Assembly (NCBI GenBank): GCA_002989075.1
Contig: PSQN01000005.1
Span: 1,563,241 to 1,627,240, forward strand
Source of the DNA: Arthonia radiata
Lineage: Eukaryota > Ascomycota > Arthoniomycetes > Arthoniales > Arthoniaceae
Reading direction: 5' to 3'
Length of the DNA stretch: 64,000 nt
The notes beneath the pieces were generated by a model. It searched no databases. It saw nothing but the letters and a program-made list of their open reading frames with translations, and was not told the DNA's origin. Position 1 is the first letter of the stretch; every line of letters begins with the position of its first letter. The translations under genes and the position numbers were made by a program. Below, piece by piece: positions 1-11,001 of this stretch.

Positions 1-1363
<1,363 letters not shown>

Positions 1364-2109
1364 TTAGTGGTGCTTCCGACCCTCGACAACTGCATGCGCG
1401 TTAGTTGAGCGTCGTGGCCTTGATAAGTGAAGCTTTGCTTACCAGCTGGCACAATGATGATGACCAAGAGGAGGATAATTCCAATGATTATGCACATACG
1501 CATCTTCATGTCTGTCCACCACGTCAGCGCCGGGTCATGAGCTGAACGAATGCTCGAGGCTCACCTTTCCACCACATTTGCTTTCTGACGCGATTGGCAC
1601 CTCGACGGAAGCCCTGTGCTGATGTGGCAAGGTTGTCGGTCTTATCCTGCAGAGAGTCGAGGCGTTCGCCACGCTGTGAAACCTTGTTGATGTTGTCGCG
1701 CATGACACCGACTGTGTCGTCAATTTGCTATTGATCCCATGTCAGCTCATGATTCCACTCGAATGAAGTTGGTCGTCAGGATTCGAGGTGGCACAAGCAC
1801 ATCTATCAGATGCGCTTGCATAGCGAAAGGATGACAGAGCTCGAAAGCGCCGTGATATGTATGAGCCCCGATAAGTGTTGCTCAAGCCTCTTCGTGTGCC
1901 CTCGGCGTGAAAGCTGCACACGTCCATGGGTCTAAAAGCCGCCTCTTGTCGCTGCTCTTCATCGCTTGGTTGCTACGTCGGGGCGCGAAACTGTTGAGGA
2001 GGTAACTTACCGCTTGAAGCTGGGCGGTGCGCTGATTGCCACCCTGGCCGCCAGCGCTGGGCTGGCCGGAGGGGACATAGGGATCGTATGGCTGCTCGCG
2101 GTCTGCCAT
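1364..2109 (-). CDS. SNC1: Synaptobrevin-type v-SNARE (Snc1/SynA), four exons
   Basis: R-SNARE of secretory and endocytic vesicles that pairs with plasma-membrane t-SNAREs during exocytosis. Exons on the minus strand: 2109-2011, 1727-1565, 1511-1443, 1389-1364, giving 118 residues. Exon 1 encodes a Pro/Gly-rich head (starts [13 protein letters not shown]); exon 2 the SNARE helix ([15 protein letters not shown], zero-layer Arg52 in [10 protein letters not shown], then [14 protein letters not shown]); exon 3 the C-terminal membrane anchor [14 protein letters not shown]; exon 4 only the last residues (VVEGRKHH). Introns are 283, 53 and 53 bases with GT..AG ends; the third has a CTAAC branch site just before GCATGCAG. 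The join is supported by near-identity to fungal Snc1 order. Tail-anchored, so insertion is post-translational. Divergent from POP1. Confidence 0.93.
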
Positions 2110-2485
2110 GGCGATGGATCTGATGTGAAGGTTGATGAAGTTACGGGTGGTTCAGGAGCGGAAGTCGGAAACGAGCTGAGACTTTGAGGCGGACGCGGTG
2201 ACGCGTGAGATGGCGATATGAGTTCTGGCGACGGCCTGGAAATGAGGTACGCTTGATGAGTGGGAGACGTGGGTCGGCTTCAGGGAGCTGATGATGGAGC
2301 AAGAGAAGTGCGCGATAGAAAGAGAGAGATGAAGGCGCCTCAGTTTCTTGCAGGGCTGACCCTGTCTCAGGACGAGCCACTGACTCAGCCGTGTTGCCAA
2401 GACTGCTGCTATCTGTGGCTTAACACGCTTTGACGCGTCTACGTTTTTTTACCAGCACCGGTTGTGGTTCTCGCACTCTCCAACA
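2110..2485. promoter_or_regulatory. Bidirectional promoter between the v-SNARE gene and POP1
   Basis: The two start codons face away from each other across 376 bases, so both promoters must lie here (or within the 283-base first intron of the SNARE gene). No TATA box is obvious. A run of Ts precedes the POP1 start by about 40 bases. Confidence 0.55.
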
Positions 2486-5080
2486 ATGTCTGCACCGTCA
2501 GCTGCCCGTCCTGGAAAGCGGAAACAACCTCCCAAGTCCGTCAGTGCCGGCAGACAGAACAAGCGCGCCAAATTTACAGATGCACGCACAATAGCTTCCC
2601 AGACCTCAGGGAAAGCGTATGGCAATGGCGAATTGGACGTCGAAAAATTCGTCCAGGCTCGCGAGTACGAGATCAAAGCCCTCGAAAAGGCCGTCAAGAA
2701 GTCTAGATCGGCACTGAGCTCTCGCGCGTTCCAAAGCGTCCCGCGAGAGTTGCGCAGACGAACCGCAAGCCACAATGTCAAGAAGGTGCCGAAGAGGCTT
2801 CAAGCTCGAGCCAGGAAAGAGGTGTGTGCCACACTTTTTGGCGGGTTGAGGCATGTTGGCTGAGCCTTGCCTTAGATGCGAGAGGACAACACACCTATTG
2901 TCAATTCCAGAACAAGAAGAGCAAATCTTTCAGGAAAGGGCAGACTGCGGCTCGATATCGTACGAAGCAAGCAGCGAGCGTCTGAGAAGACTAAAGCCAT
3001 CAAAGCAGAGAAGAGGCAACAGAGGCAAGACTCAGCTACACCAGGTCCTGTCCCACCGTTGAAGAAAGGCGAGCTGCAGCGGCCATCGACACCCAAAGCC
3101 AAATTTCGCAAACGCCAGCGGTTTAAAGCATGGCTGCCCACTCATCTCTTCCACGCCAAACGCGCACACATGCCACCCTCCAAGGAGCCATTGTGGAGAA
3201 TGGCCATCCCTCTCTCGCCCACACAGAAATGCTACAGGCCAACACATCGCGCTATCAATTCAAGAGGCGCGATGGCCTGGGATAAAAGCTATATGTCCAC
3301 GATCGGACTCGTTGGGCGAGAAACCAGTATCGTGAATGTACTCAAAGCTCTCGGCGTGGGCCATGAGGAAGGGAACTCTTGGTGGACAACGAAGGCAGGT
3401 CACTGGCTTTCCGGCACGCGTGCATGGGACGGTTGGGTTTACGAAAGAGACACGGATCCCCGACAACCAATAGCGCCAGTCACGATCTTGTGGCAGGTGT
3501 TGGAGCGAAGTGAGGCGACTTTCACGGCCTCCAACAAGAAGCAACCAAGGCGTCAGCTTTTCATCAGGGTGCATCCCTCAGCGTTTCTGCAGCTCTGGCA
3601 CCAGCTGCTCAGACTATGCAAGATCTCGAAGCCCGAGGTCACCATGGAGGATTTACGCTTCGAAATTGGAAGCATAGAGCTCGTAGGTCCGGCTGCTACT
3701 GAAGCGCTTGTAGGGACTCTGTGGCCTTTGACGGAAGCTGGACATCAGATCAATGATCACGCCAGCCCTCAAACGGTATGGCAGAAGCTGCGAAGTCTCT
3801 CAAATCCTGGACAACTGCCACTCGGAGGTTCTCTTGGGTTTGATACAGTAGACCCACGTCTTCACCATCCACCGCGGAACGTCGCCACTGATCTGTACGA
3901 TCGAGATCAGCTCGACCTGGTGTCAACCCTTGCTGAATGGCCGGTCGACAAATCCCAAACCACGCAGCACATCTTCGGTCGGCGCGCTCGCGTCCTTGCA
4001 GAGAGAATTTTGCCAAGTCAGAAGAGCATCAACCGCAGGAAGGGACAAGCCGTGCCAGGAGCATATCCCACCTCGCTCCCGTCGGACCCTCAGATCCCCA
4101 TACTGGCCTTTGTACAGAAGCACACGCAACGAGGTCAGGGTCTGTGGACTGTCATGATGCCATGGAAATGCGTCAGTCCGGTTTGGTACTCTTTGATGTT
4201 TTATCCTTTGTCAAATGGCGGGACATTGAGATTTGGTGGTTTGGAACAGACTCGGCAAATTGCGTTTGAAGCTGGTACCCCATGGTTTCCTGCTGACTAT
4301 CCTGGCACTGAAGCCGGGAAGGTTTGGGAGAACGATGAACAGCAAAAGCGCAAAGTAACGTGGGAGAGTCGTCCCGAGGGCAGAAGGGCCAACTACGACG
4401 GTGTTGACCTTGGTAAAGGTCGCAAAGGCGAAGTCGGCATTGGTTGGGCCTGCGACTGGAGCTATCTGCTCGCCTACAATCGGCCAGACGCAGAACGCGA
4501 AGGCGCTGCTTGGAAGCAATCGTCTTTGAAGGAGGCGCTACAAGCTCTTCGATCTGAGCCAACAAACGACGAGGTCTACATACCTTCGCTAGCAGCGGTC
4601 AAAATCACAATGCTTCAGCAAGGGACGTCTACTACGTGCGCACGAGTCTATAGACTGCCGACTACAGACATGGAACTGCGCAAGCTTTGGCTAGAAAGGT
4701 CCAGATTGACTTCCCAAAGGGCTCAGGCGGACAACAGACAAAGACCAAAGCAGAAGCCTCACGTGGACGACGCAGCCCACCAACGGCGCGAGTACTTGGC
4801 TGCTATGTTGCTTGGCAAGACCAACGACCGAGCCAATGGCGAGAGTAATGCACTCGTAGTTCCTGGTGAGGGCGATCTCATTGGTTTTGTTACAACAGGA
4901 AACTTCAATCTCTTGGAGGGCGTTGGAACGAGTATAGGCAGTATCGCGCTGAACATGGTCACACGACCACCTGTCTCGACTTCACTATCAAGCGAAGACT
5001 TTCGAGAGGGCCGACATCTTTGCATCGTTCGCGAAAGTGGTCAAAGCCTAGGAAGACTGGCTCGCTGGGAGCTCGCTTGA
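2486..5080 (+). CDS. POP1: RNase P / RNase MRP subunit Pop1, two exons
   Basis: Large protein subunit of the nuclear ribonucleoproteins that mature pre-tRNA 5' ends (RNase P) and pre-rRNA (RNase MRP). Exons 2486-2821 and 2876-5080 give 846 residues, the usual size for fungal Pop1. The 54-base intron (GTGTGT..CTTAG, CTGAG branch) falls inside the conserved basic POP1 box; the splice restores RRRTASHNVKKVPKRL followed by RARKE|MREDN. Exon 2 opens with a long Arg/Lys-rich segment (KRAHM, FKAWLPTHLFHAKR) that contacts RNA, and the POPLD domain lies near residues 510-590 (motifs GLWTVMMPWKCVSPVWYSLM and GGLEQTRQIAFE). The start ATG at 2486 has a good context (CAACAATGTC); the ATG-less extension upstream is ignored. 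Highly basic, nuclear. Confidence 0.93.
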
Positions 5081-6812
5081 TGTTCTTCAGCGGCCTGTGG
5101 ATGTCAAGGCAAGGACTACGCAGTGTTTCTATTATTACTGCAACAGTCATCCCTGCTGTTTATCGCGGTGCATTAGTAGCCTCTGTCAGAGCCTCATGAA
5201 CAAGCGTGCCACCTGTCGGAAAACATCATGGATCGCCATTAAGATGTGGCGTTGCCACAACGCGTGGGAACCCTGCATCAATATTCAATTCTTGAGAAAA
5301 GCGCGCTGGCGGTGCGTATGTGGTGTTTTTTCATGCTGTTCACATGTGATTGCACTTCGGAGAATGAAGGGTCTCGGTGCGGAGCACATTAAATTCAAGG
5401 TTGCCGAGCAGGGCTCTATTGTGTGGATCCAAGATCTGAGTCAAGCGCGCTACAAATGCTTCTTCGGCAACAGCCCTTCATCTGTCTTCGGGTCAGGATC
5501 GGCGGGTGGGCCAGATGTCAAAAGGGTCTGGGGAAAGCTGCTACAAGAGAGCGAGACTCCGCAAAGGCGGGGTAGACCACCCGCTCGACTCTGCTGAGTG
5601 GCGACCTCGACTGGGGAGACTGCAGCAGTCACTGTGGTCAGCATTAGGAGTCAGCGAACTGCTACAGCTCGCAGACAAACAACCAGATGCAGTCGTGAGC
5701 AGATGGCGCTGGATATAAAGATTCGAGACGGGTGTAACAAGCGCTTATTGGCGAGAACCATGCGCATATCTTGACCGGGATCTCAAACTGTGAACGAAAG
5801 ACCTGACCACAGGATCGTCGCGGATGTCACGTTATGCATGCAGGCACGACTGAAGGGAAGATATCGCTCCCAAGGCCTCGGACGTGCGTCGCGTGAATGC
5901 ATGAACAACGCTTTCTCATCATTCATCGCCCCCACAGGAGCGACAGTTCACGGTTAAAGCCCTAAGCGCAAATGATCACCCATGGTCAGATATAATGACA
6001 CCCAAAACCCAAATCTACTGACTATGTGTCCCCGCCTAGGACAGTCTACTGTGCATGCATGTCTCACGGTTCTCATGCTCTTGCTGACTGTTCATGCGGG
6101 CAGAAGCTGTGTTGCTGAAATACAAGACAAAAGCGTGCGCCAAGCAGCGAGCTGAACACAGTTGCTGTCCGATTGCAACTGTGTCGTGCGCCTTGGCCAC
6201 ACCAGAGGGCCCAAGCTCCAATGGGCGTGAACTGCTCTGCCAATTACTAATTCTCTCGCCACTGTGGCCAAGCGAAAAGAAACCTTTTTGCTTTTGGGGC
6301 GCGCGAGTTCGCGACGTCGTTCTCGGCAAGCAGCGCAGCCTCATGACGCGGAGAAGGTCACTGAAGAGGAGCAAAAGGGGCGCTGAAGAAATAGCAAATC
6401 GAGCGTGTCAAGCTTCATGGGGGGTTATGAGCGCGGTGGTTTTGCTGAAAGAGGGACCTCGGCTGGCCGGATCGGGGCTAGGGGAGCGCCAGACGCGGAG
6501 AAGCGTGGAGCTAAACGGACGCCAGCTCTTTTCTCTCCACCTCGACGGGCTCCACCGACCGAGTCCTTGCATCTGGAGATGAAGCCTAGGCAATCTCCAG
6601 CGCAAATCATACCCTGCAGTCCGAGCACCCTACGATGCGCTTGTCTCGTGCGTACCGGGGCTCGCCGCTTGTCGTTGGCCTGTCTCTTCGTTGCTGTTGC
6701 TTGGTTTCCTCCCTTCCTCACTCCTTCGCTCGAGTACTTTGTCGACGTGTAGTCCTGCCGCTGCAGTAAGTGCCGGATTAAGCAGCGCGCACCCACCGCT
6801 GCAGTCGCAGTC
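5081..6812. other. Intergenic, 1.7 kb: POP1 3' flank and transporter promoter/5' UTR
   Basis: No convincing gene. Frames at 5097-5597(+) and 6094-6582(+) have no recognisable domain and poor codon character. A CT-rich stretch at about 6,660-6,735 just ahead of the transporter start is typical of fungal 5' untranslated regions. Confidence 0.5.
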
Positions 6813-8879
6813 ATGGCCAATCAATACAACACCCAGCCCAGCATCGCTGAGCAGTTCGCAGGCCATCACGCGAACACGGGCGCCGCGACACATCACGCTG
6901 GCTACGGTCAGTCTACCGGCGCACAGTATGTGCCTGGCACAACCGGACACCACGGCAATGGCACGCATGGCAGCCATTTCAACCGGTCCAGTTCTGAGGG
7001 CTCGAATAGCTCCCCCGGCCACAAGGAGAAGCACTCAGATGGCGAAGAGCTCGAGACAATCCACACCAATGAGCGCGTTGGCAGCCATACCAACTACTAT
7101 GAGAAGGGCGGCCTGCGCACAGAAGGTGACGGCCTGGATCATGTCGGCGCACATAACAAAGTAGGTCTCTCTCGCGCGCCGAGCGACTCTAAGGCTTCGA
7201 TGCTGATCCGTGTCGACAGATGTCCTTCCGAACGTGGGGAGCGATTATTGCAATGTGTTTCCTCTGGACAGAGTCACAAATTCCCGTTTATCTCTTTGGT
7301 GGTGTGGTGCCCGAAATCTACGGCGACATTGGCGGTGTCGACCGATGGATTTGGATGATTATTGGCAACTTGATCGCTCTGGCTGCCATCTCGCCTTTCA
7401 CAGGAGCCATCTCAGATTTGATCGGCCGTCGATATGTCGCAATTCTTGGATCCCTGTTGATTATCGTCGGCATGATCGTTTCCTCGACTGCGAACACAAT
7501 GAACATCATGATTGGTGGCATGACGATTGCCGGTGCTGGAGCTGGTATCAACGAATTGACAGCTATTGCGGGTACAGCTGAACTGGTGTCGACTGCGCAA
7601 CGTGGTCCAATGGTCGGATTGGTCGTTTTCTCCATTGTGCCGTTCTGTCCGTCCATCATGTACGCTCAATTAATCACGAGAGCTTCGTCATGGCGATACG
7701 TCGGGCTGCTCTGCGGTGTTTGGGCTTTCCTTGGATTGATCTTCACAACCATCTTCTACTTCCCACCCAGGCGACTGAACTCAGAGGGCTACTCCAAGAG
7801 AAAGATTGCCAGCCGGATTGACTACGTGGGCGGTCTGCTCTCGATCTCCGGCGTTCTTCTCTTTACCATGGGACTGCAATGGGGCTCCCAGCAATACCCT
7901 TACACCAGTGCGCACGTCCTCGTACCGCTGATTCTGGGCGCTGTCCTGTGTATCGCGTTCTGCTTTTGGGAAGCCTACGGGACAAAATACCCCATGGTCC
8001 CCGGCCGTCTCAAGAAGGACCCGCGTGTCTTGATCCTAACTCTGGTCATCACCTTCTTCTCCGGCGCCAACTTCTTTGCGCTTCTCTTCTTCTGGCCCAC
8101 GCAAGCCTACAATGTTTACGGCAACGATCCAGTTGGTGTCGGCCTCCGAGGTCTGCCCATCGGTTTCTGCATCATCGGTGGTGCTGTCATCGCCTTGATT
8201 CTGATCGGTGTCACCAAGGGCCGAATTCGTGGGATCATGGTTCTATTCTCCGCCATGATGACTGCAGGCACTGGCGCCATGGCCATCGTCCGCGTCTACA
8301 ATCTCAGCGAAGTTTACCCCGCGCTTGTATTCGCCGCCTTGGGTGTCGGCGGTGTCATTGTACCCTGCACGGTCATTACCACCATTATTTGCCCCGACGA
8401 CCTTATCGCAACCATCACTGCGCTCACCCTCTCCATCCGTGTCATTGGCGGCGCCATTGGCTTCACCATCTACTACAACATCTTTTACCGCAAGTTCGTA
8501 CCGCTCGCCACGCAGATTGTCGGTATCGAGGCGTGTGCGCAGCAATTGCTTCTCCTGGACCCAGCGCTTGTGACAAACTTGGTTACCTTGGCTGGGAACG
8601 GGCAATTCAAGCAACTGCAGGACATAACGGATACCTTCCAAAGCACGCCGAACGCCTACAATATCATCATCGGCGCAACACAGGTGGCGTTCGCGCAGGC
8701 GTACAAGTGGGTGTACTACATCTCGATACCGTTCGGTGTCATCACGTTCATCTGCAGTTGCTTCCTGGGTGACATCAAGAAGTACATGGTGAGTTTTGCC
8801 CTTGCTCTTATTCACCGTACGAGGACGGATGAGCTAACAAGAAAACCAGGACGACCACGTGGCGGTGGTATATCACTAG
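6813..8879 (+). CDS. Major facilitator superfamily transporter, Tri12-like (14-TM drug:H+ antiporter/siderophore-type), three exons
   Basis: Secondary transporter of the plasma or vacuolar membrane, probably proton-driven efflux or siderophore transport; the substrate cannot be told from sequence. Exons 6813-7160, 7220-8788, 8850-8879 give 648 residues; introns are 59 and 61 bases (the second has GCTAAC branch and CCAG acceptor). Residues 1-116 are a hydrophilic His/Gly/Ser-rich cytoplasmic head; the membrane part starts with SFRTWGAIIAMCFLW. Motif A is clear as GAISDLIGRRYVAILG, followed by AGAGAGINELTAIAG, and about 14 hydrophobic segments follow, ending IKKYM|DDHVAVVYH, the usual C-terminus of this family. 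Family assignment rests on these motifs and overall layout. The last exon supplies only ten codons and is supported by the restored family C-terminus. Confidence 0.85.
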
Positions 8880-9384
8880 CCGGAGACGACTTGGACATGA
8901 GTGGGAGGTGTTGTACGAGATTCAGCGTTTCGTACCATCTATACCATCTATAGCATATATGGAGGGTCTCTCTGATGTACAGAATACTCTTGGATGCAAT
9001 GATGATGAGAATACCCCAGCGAGCCAGATTCCTCGAGCAGACGGGGCCACGGCCGCAGTACTATATACATCCAATAATGCAGGCCTCCGAACTCTAAGCC
9101 CGTTTTTGTGTGATTGTGCTACTGCATTCCTCCGTCGCCGAACGTTGGTCGTGCTTCGCCGAATGGCCCTGATTTTGACGAAGTCAAGGGGAGCTGTGCT
9201 CAACCCTGCCAACTTATTGCTCATCCACGAACTCGGTACAGCTTCTCGAGAGCATTCACACTAACTTCACAGCGTGCAGCTGGTGCCAGAGTCCTGGTGT
9301 GGCACGATGCAAGCTTCTTTCCACAAATGATTGATTCTGATCGCGGCTGAACTGCAGCCCCGTCGTCCTGCAGCATTCCACTCC
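8880..9384. other. Intergenic, 505 bases
   Basis: 3' flank of the transporter and promoter of the next gene, both on the plus strand. The minus-strand frame at 8922-9224 and plus-strand frame at 8908-9264 show no family features. Confidence 0.5.
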
Positions 9385-10074
9385 ATGCCGTCCCTGCGCG
9401 GTCATACCCGGTTCACCCATCTTCGCTCATTCAATCTATTTCGCACCCACACAGCACGCCAGGCGCACTCCTACGCAGCCAAATCCACCGCAAAGCCAAA
9501 GTCCACCTCAAACACCAAAGCCTCAACTTCCCCATCAAAGACCTCCAGCACCTCCTCCTCACACAACCCCAACCGCGCGTCCGGCGTCTCCACCACCTCT
9601 CCGTCATCAACAAACAAAACCCCACCGCCTGCGAAACCCGTAAAATCCTCCACACGACAACCCTTACAACCCACCTCCACATCTTCACAACCTCCTGCAC
9701 CACCGGACGCGCCCTTCCCCAACACAACCCCCTCACCCCCCACCGACCAGCCCCGATCGCGCTTCAGACCCGTCCTCTACACCCTCACCTTCGCCGCCAC
9801 CACCGCCGTCGCCGCCATCTACGGCGCTGGATTGCGGACGCAACACCAAGAGGAGCAAGCGCGGCAGAAACTCTCTCACCCTTACGAACCTCAGCAGCTC
9901 AGCGCGGAAGAAGTGAAGAACAGGAGGATGAAAGAGGAGAAAGCCAGACTGGAACGACTGGAGTTCTTGGAAATGAGGCGGAAGCGGTTGAAAGGGCAGA
10001 AGAGGGAATTGGAGGGGAAGGTGGGGGTGTTGAGGGAGAGGATGAGAGTTAGAGCTGATGGGGAGGGTGGGTGA
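9385..10074 (+). CDS. Hypothetical single-pass mitochondrial membrane protein
   Basis: 229 residues, intronless. I do not recognise a named family. The N-terminus (MPSLRGHTRFTHLRSFNLFR) is basic and amphipathic without acidic residues, as in mitochondrial presequences. Residues ~35-125 are a low-complexity Ser/Thr/Pro-rich linker. One hydrophobic helix (about 128-150, VLYTLTFAATTAVAAIYGAG) is followed by a charged, probably coiled-coil tail (about 173-222, rich in Glu/Lys/Arg) ending with GEGG. This layout fits an inner-membrane protein with one face carrying a helical bundle, like several assembly factors, but the function is unknown. The ATG at 9385 was chosen because it begins the presequence; the frame upstream lacks an ATG. 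Confidence 0.65.
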   Translation: MPSLRGHTRFTHLRSFNLFRTHTARQAHSYAAKSTAKPKSTSNTKASTSPSKTSSTSSSHNPNRASGVSTTSPSSTNKTPPPAKPVKSSTRQPLQPTSTSSQPPAPPDAPFPNTTPSPPTDQPRSRFRPVLYTLTFAATTAVAAIYGAGLRTQHQEEQARQKLSHPYEPQQLSAEEVKNRRMKEEKARLERLEFLEMRRKRLKGQKRELEGKVGVLRERMRVRADGEGG

Positions 10075-11001
10075 ATGGATGTTGGGATTGCGAATGACAA
10101 GATTGCGAACATCACCAAGGCGATATGCTGGAGCTGCATCCGGGTATAGCACGAGGGTCAAGACGTCAAGACGAGGCCTTGACTGTCCGAGAGTACAGCA
10201 TCAGTTTGAATATGACCGACAACGACAGGGCCCGTAGGAAATATCTGGACGTGCTACACGAGGCGCTGGAAGAAGCGGACGAAGCAGAATGCTGCAGCTC
10301 CTCCCCGCCACAATTCAATGATCTCGATTATCAGCGAGACCGCGCGAGATCAGCATATTGAAGATTAGCGGAGACCCGTGCAAGGAGAGATAGCGAAAGT
10401 TGGAGAAAAGCTAGGATTTCACGGTAAAGCTCCTCCGCTTCTGTAGTTGCGCACAATAACAAGGACGAAGATGGAGATCAAAGAGGCCCCGGGATTGCCG
10501 TAAGAGAGAAGTGGTAGCAGTCACTTTCCGAGCAAGAGGGCACGAGGGGAGCAGATCGTTCAAATCTGGCCATACTAGCGATTGACGTTGGGTGCTGCGG
10601 CCACTTGGGCGCAAGTCTTTCAGCAAGATATGACCCCTGCCAACGAATTAGAAGGGCAATGCCTGTCTATCAGATCGAGGGAAAGGCCTTCAGAAGCAGC
10701 ACATGGGCACGGAGAGACAGTAGACACAAGAACATGGCAGGAACATGAACCCAACGATCTTGGAAACCTCATCTTTCGTGCTTCCTTCTGAGTGTCTAAG
10801 AAACTCACAACGAACGACATCAACCGTAAACCATGGGTCTCGTAATGATCGACTGCGGTGGGGTATCGTGCTCTCTTCCGACCCGTTCCCTCTCATTTAT
10901 CCCATACCAAGAACGCCATGAAACAAACCCATCTTTGTCCTTATAATTCCATGTTCAAAACAAACCACAATCTTTCGCATCTCCTTCCGTGAACACCATA
11001 A
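10075..11001. other. Intergenic, 0.9 kb, between a plus-strand gene and the 3' end of a minus-strand gene
   Basis: Convergent 3' flanks. Apart from the small frame at 10212-10361 listed separately I see nothing with gene structure. Confidence 0.45.
10212..10361 (+). CDS. Possible small acidic protein or lone exon, 49 codons
   Basis: A short frame starting MTDNDRARRKYLDVLHEALEE that is strongly acidic and helical in its middle and ends DYQRDRARSAY. The composition is protein-like and biased, but there is no recognisable domain, and the frame could be extended upstream to 10125 (78 residues). It may be an exon of an unannotated gene or chance. Lies 137 bases after the mitochondrial protein gene. 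Confidence 0.25.
   Translation: MTDNDRARRKYLDVLHEALEEADEAECCSSSPPQFNDLDYQRDRARSAY

Noticed and set aside
5097-5597. 166-codon frame after POP1
   Set aside because: Cys/Arg-rich with no domain or splice context; sits in the POP1 3' flank.
7879-8772. 297-codon plus-strand frame inside the transporter gene
   Set aside because: His/Arg-rich out-of-frame shadow of the MFS coding sequence.
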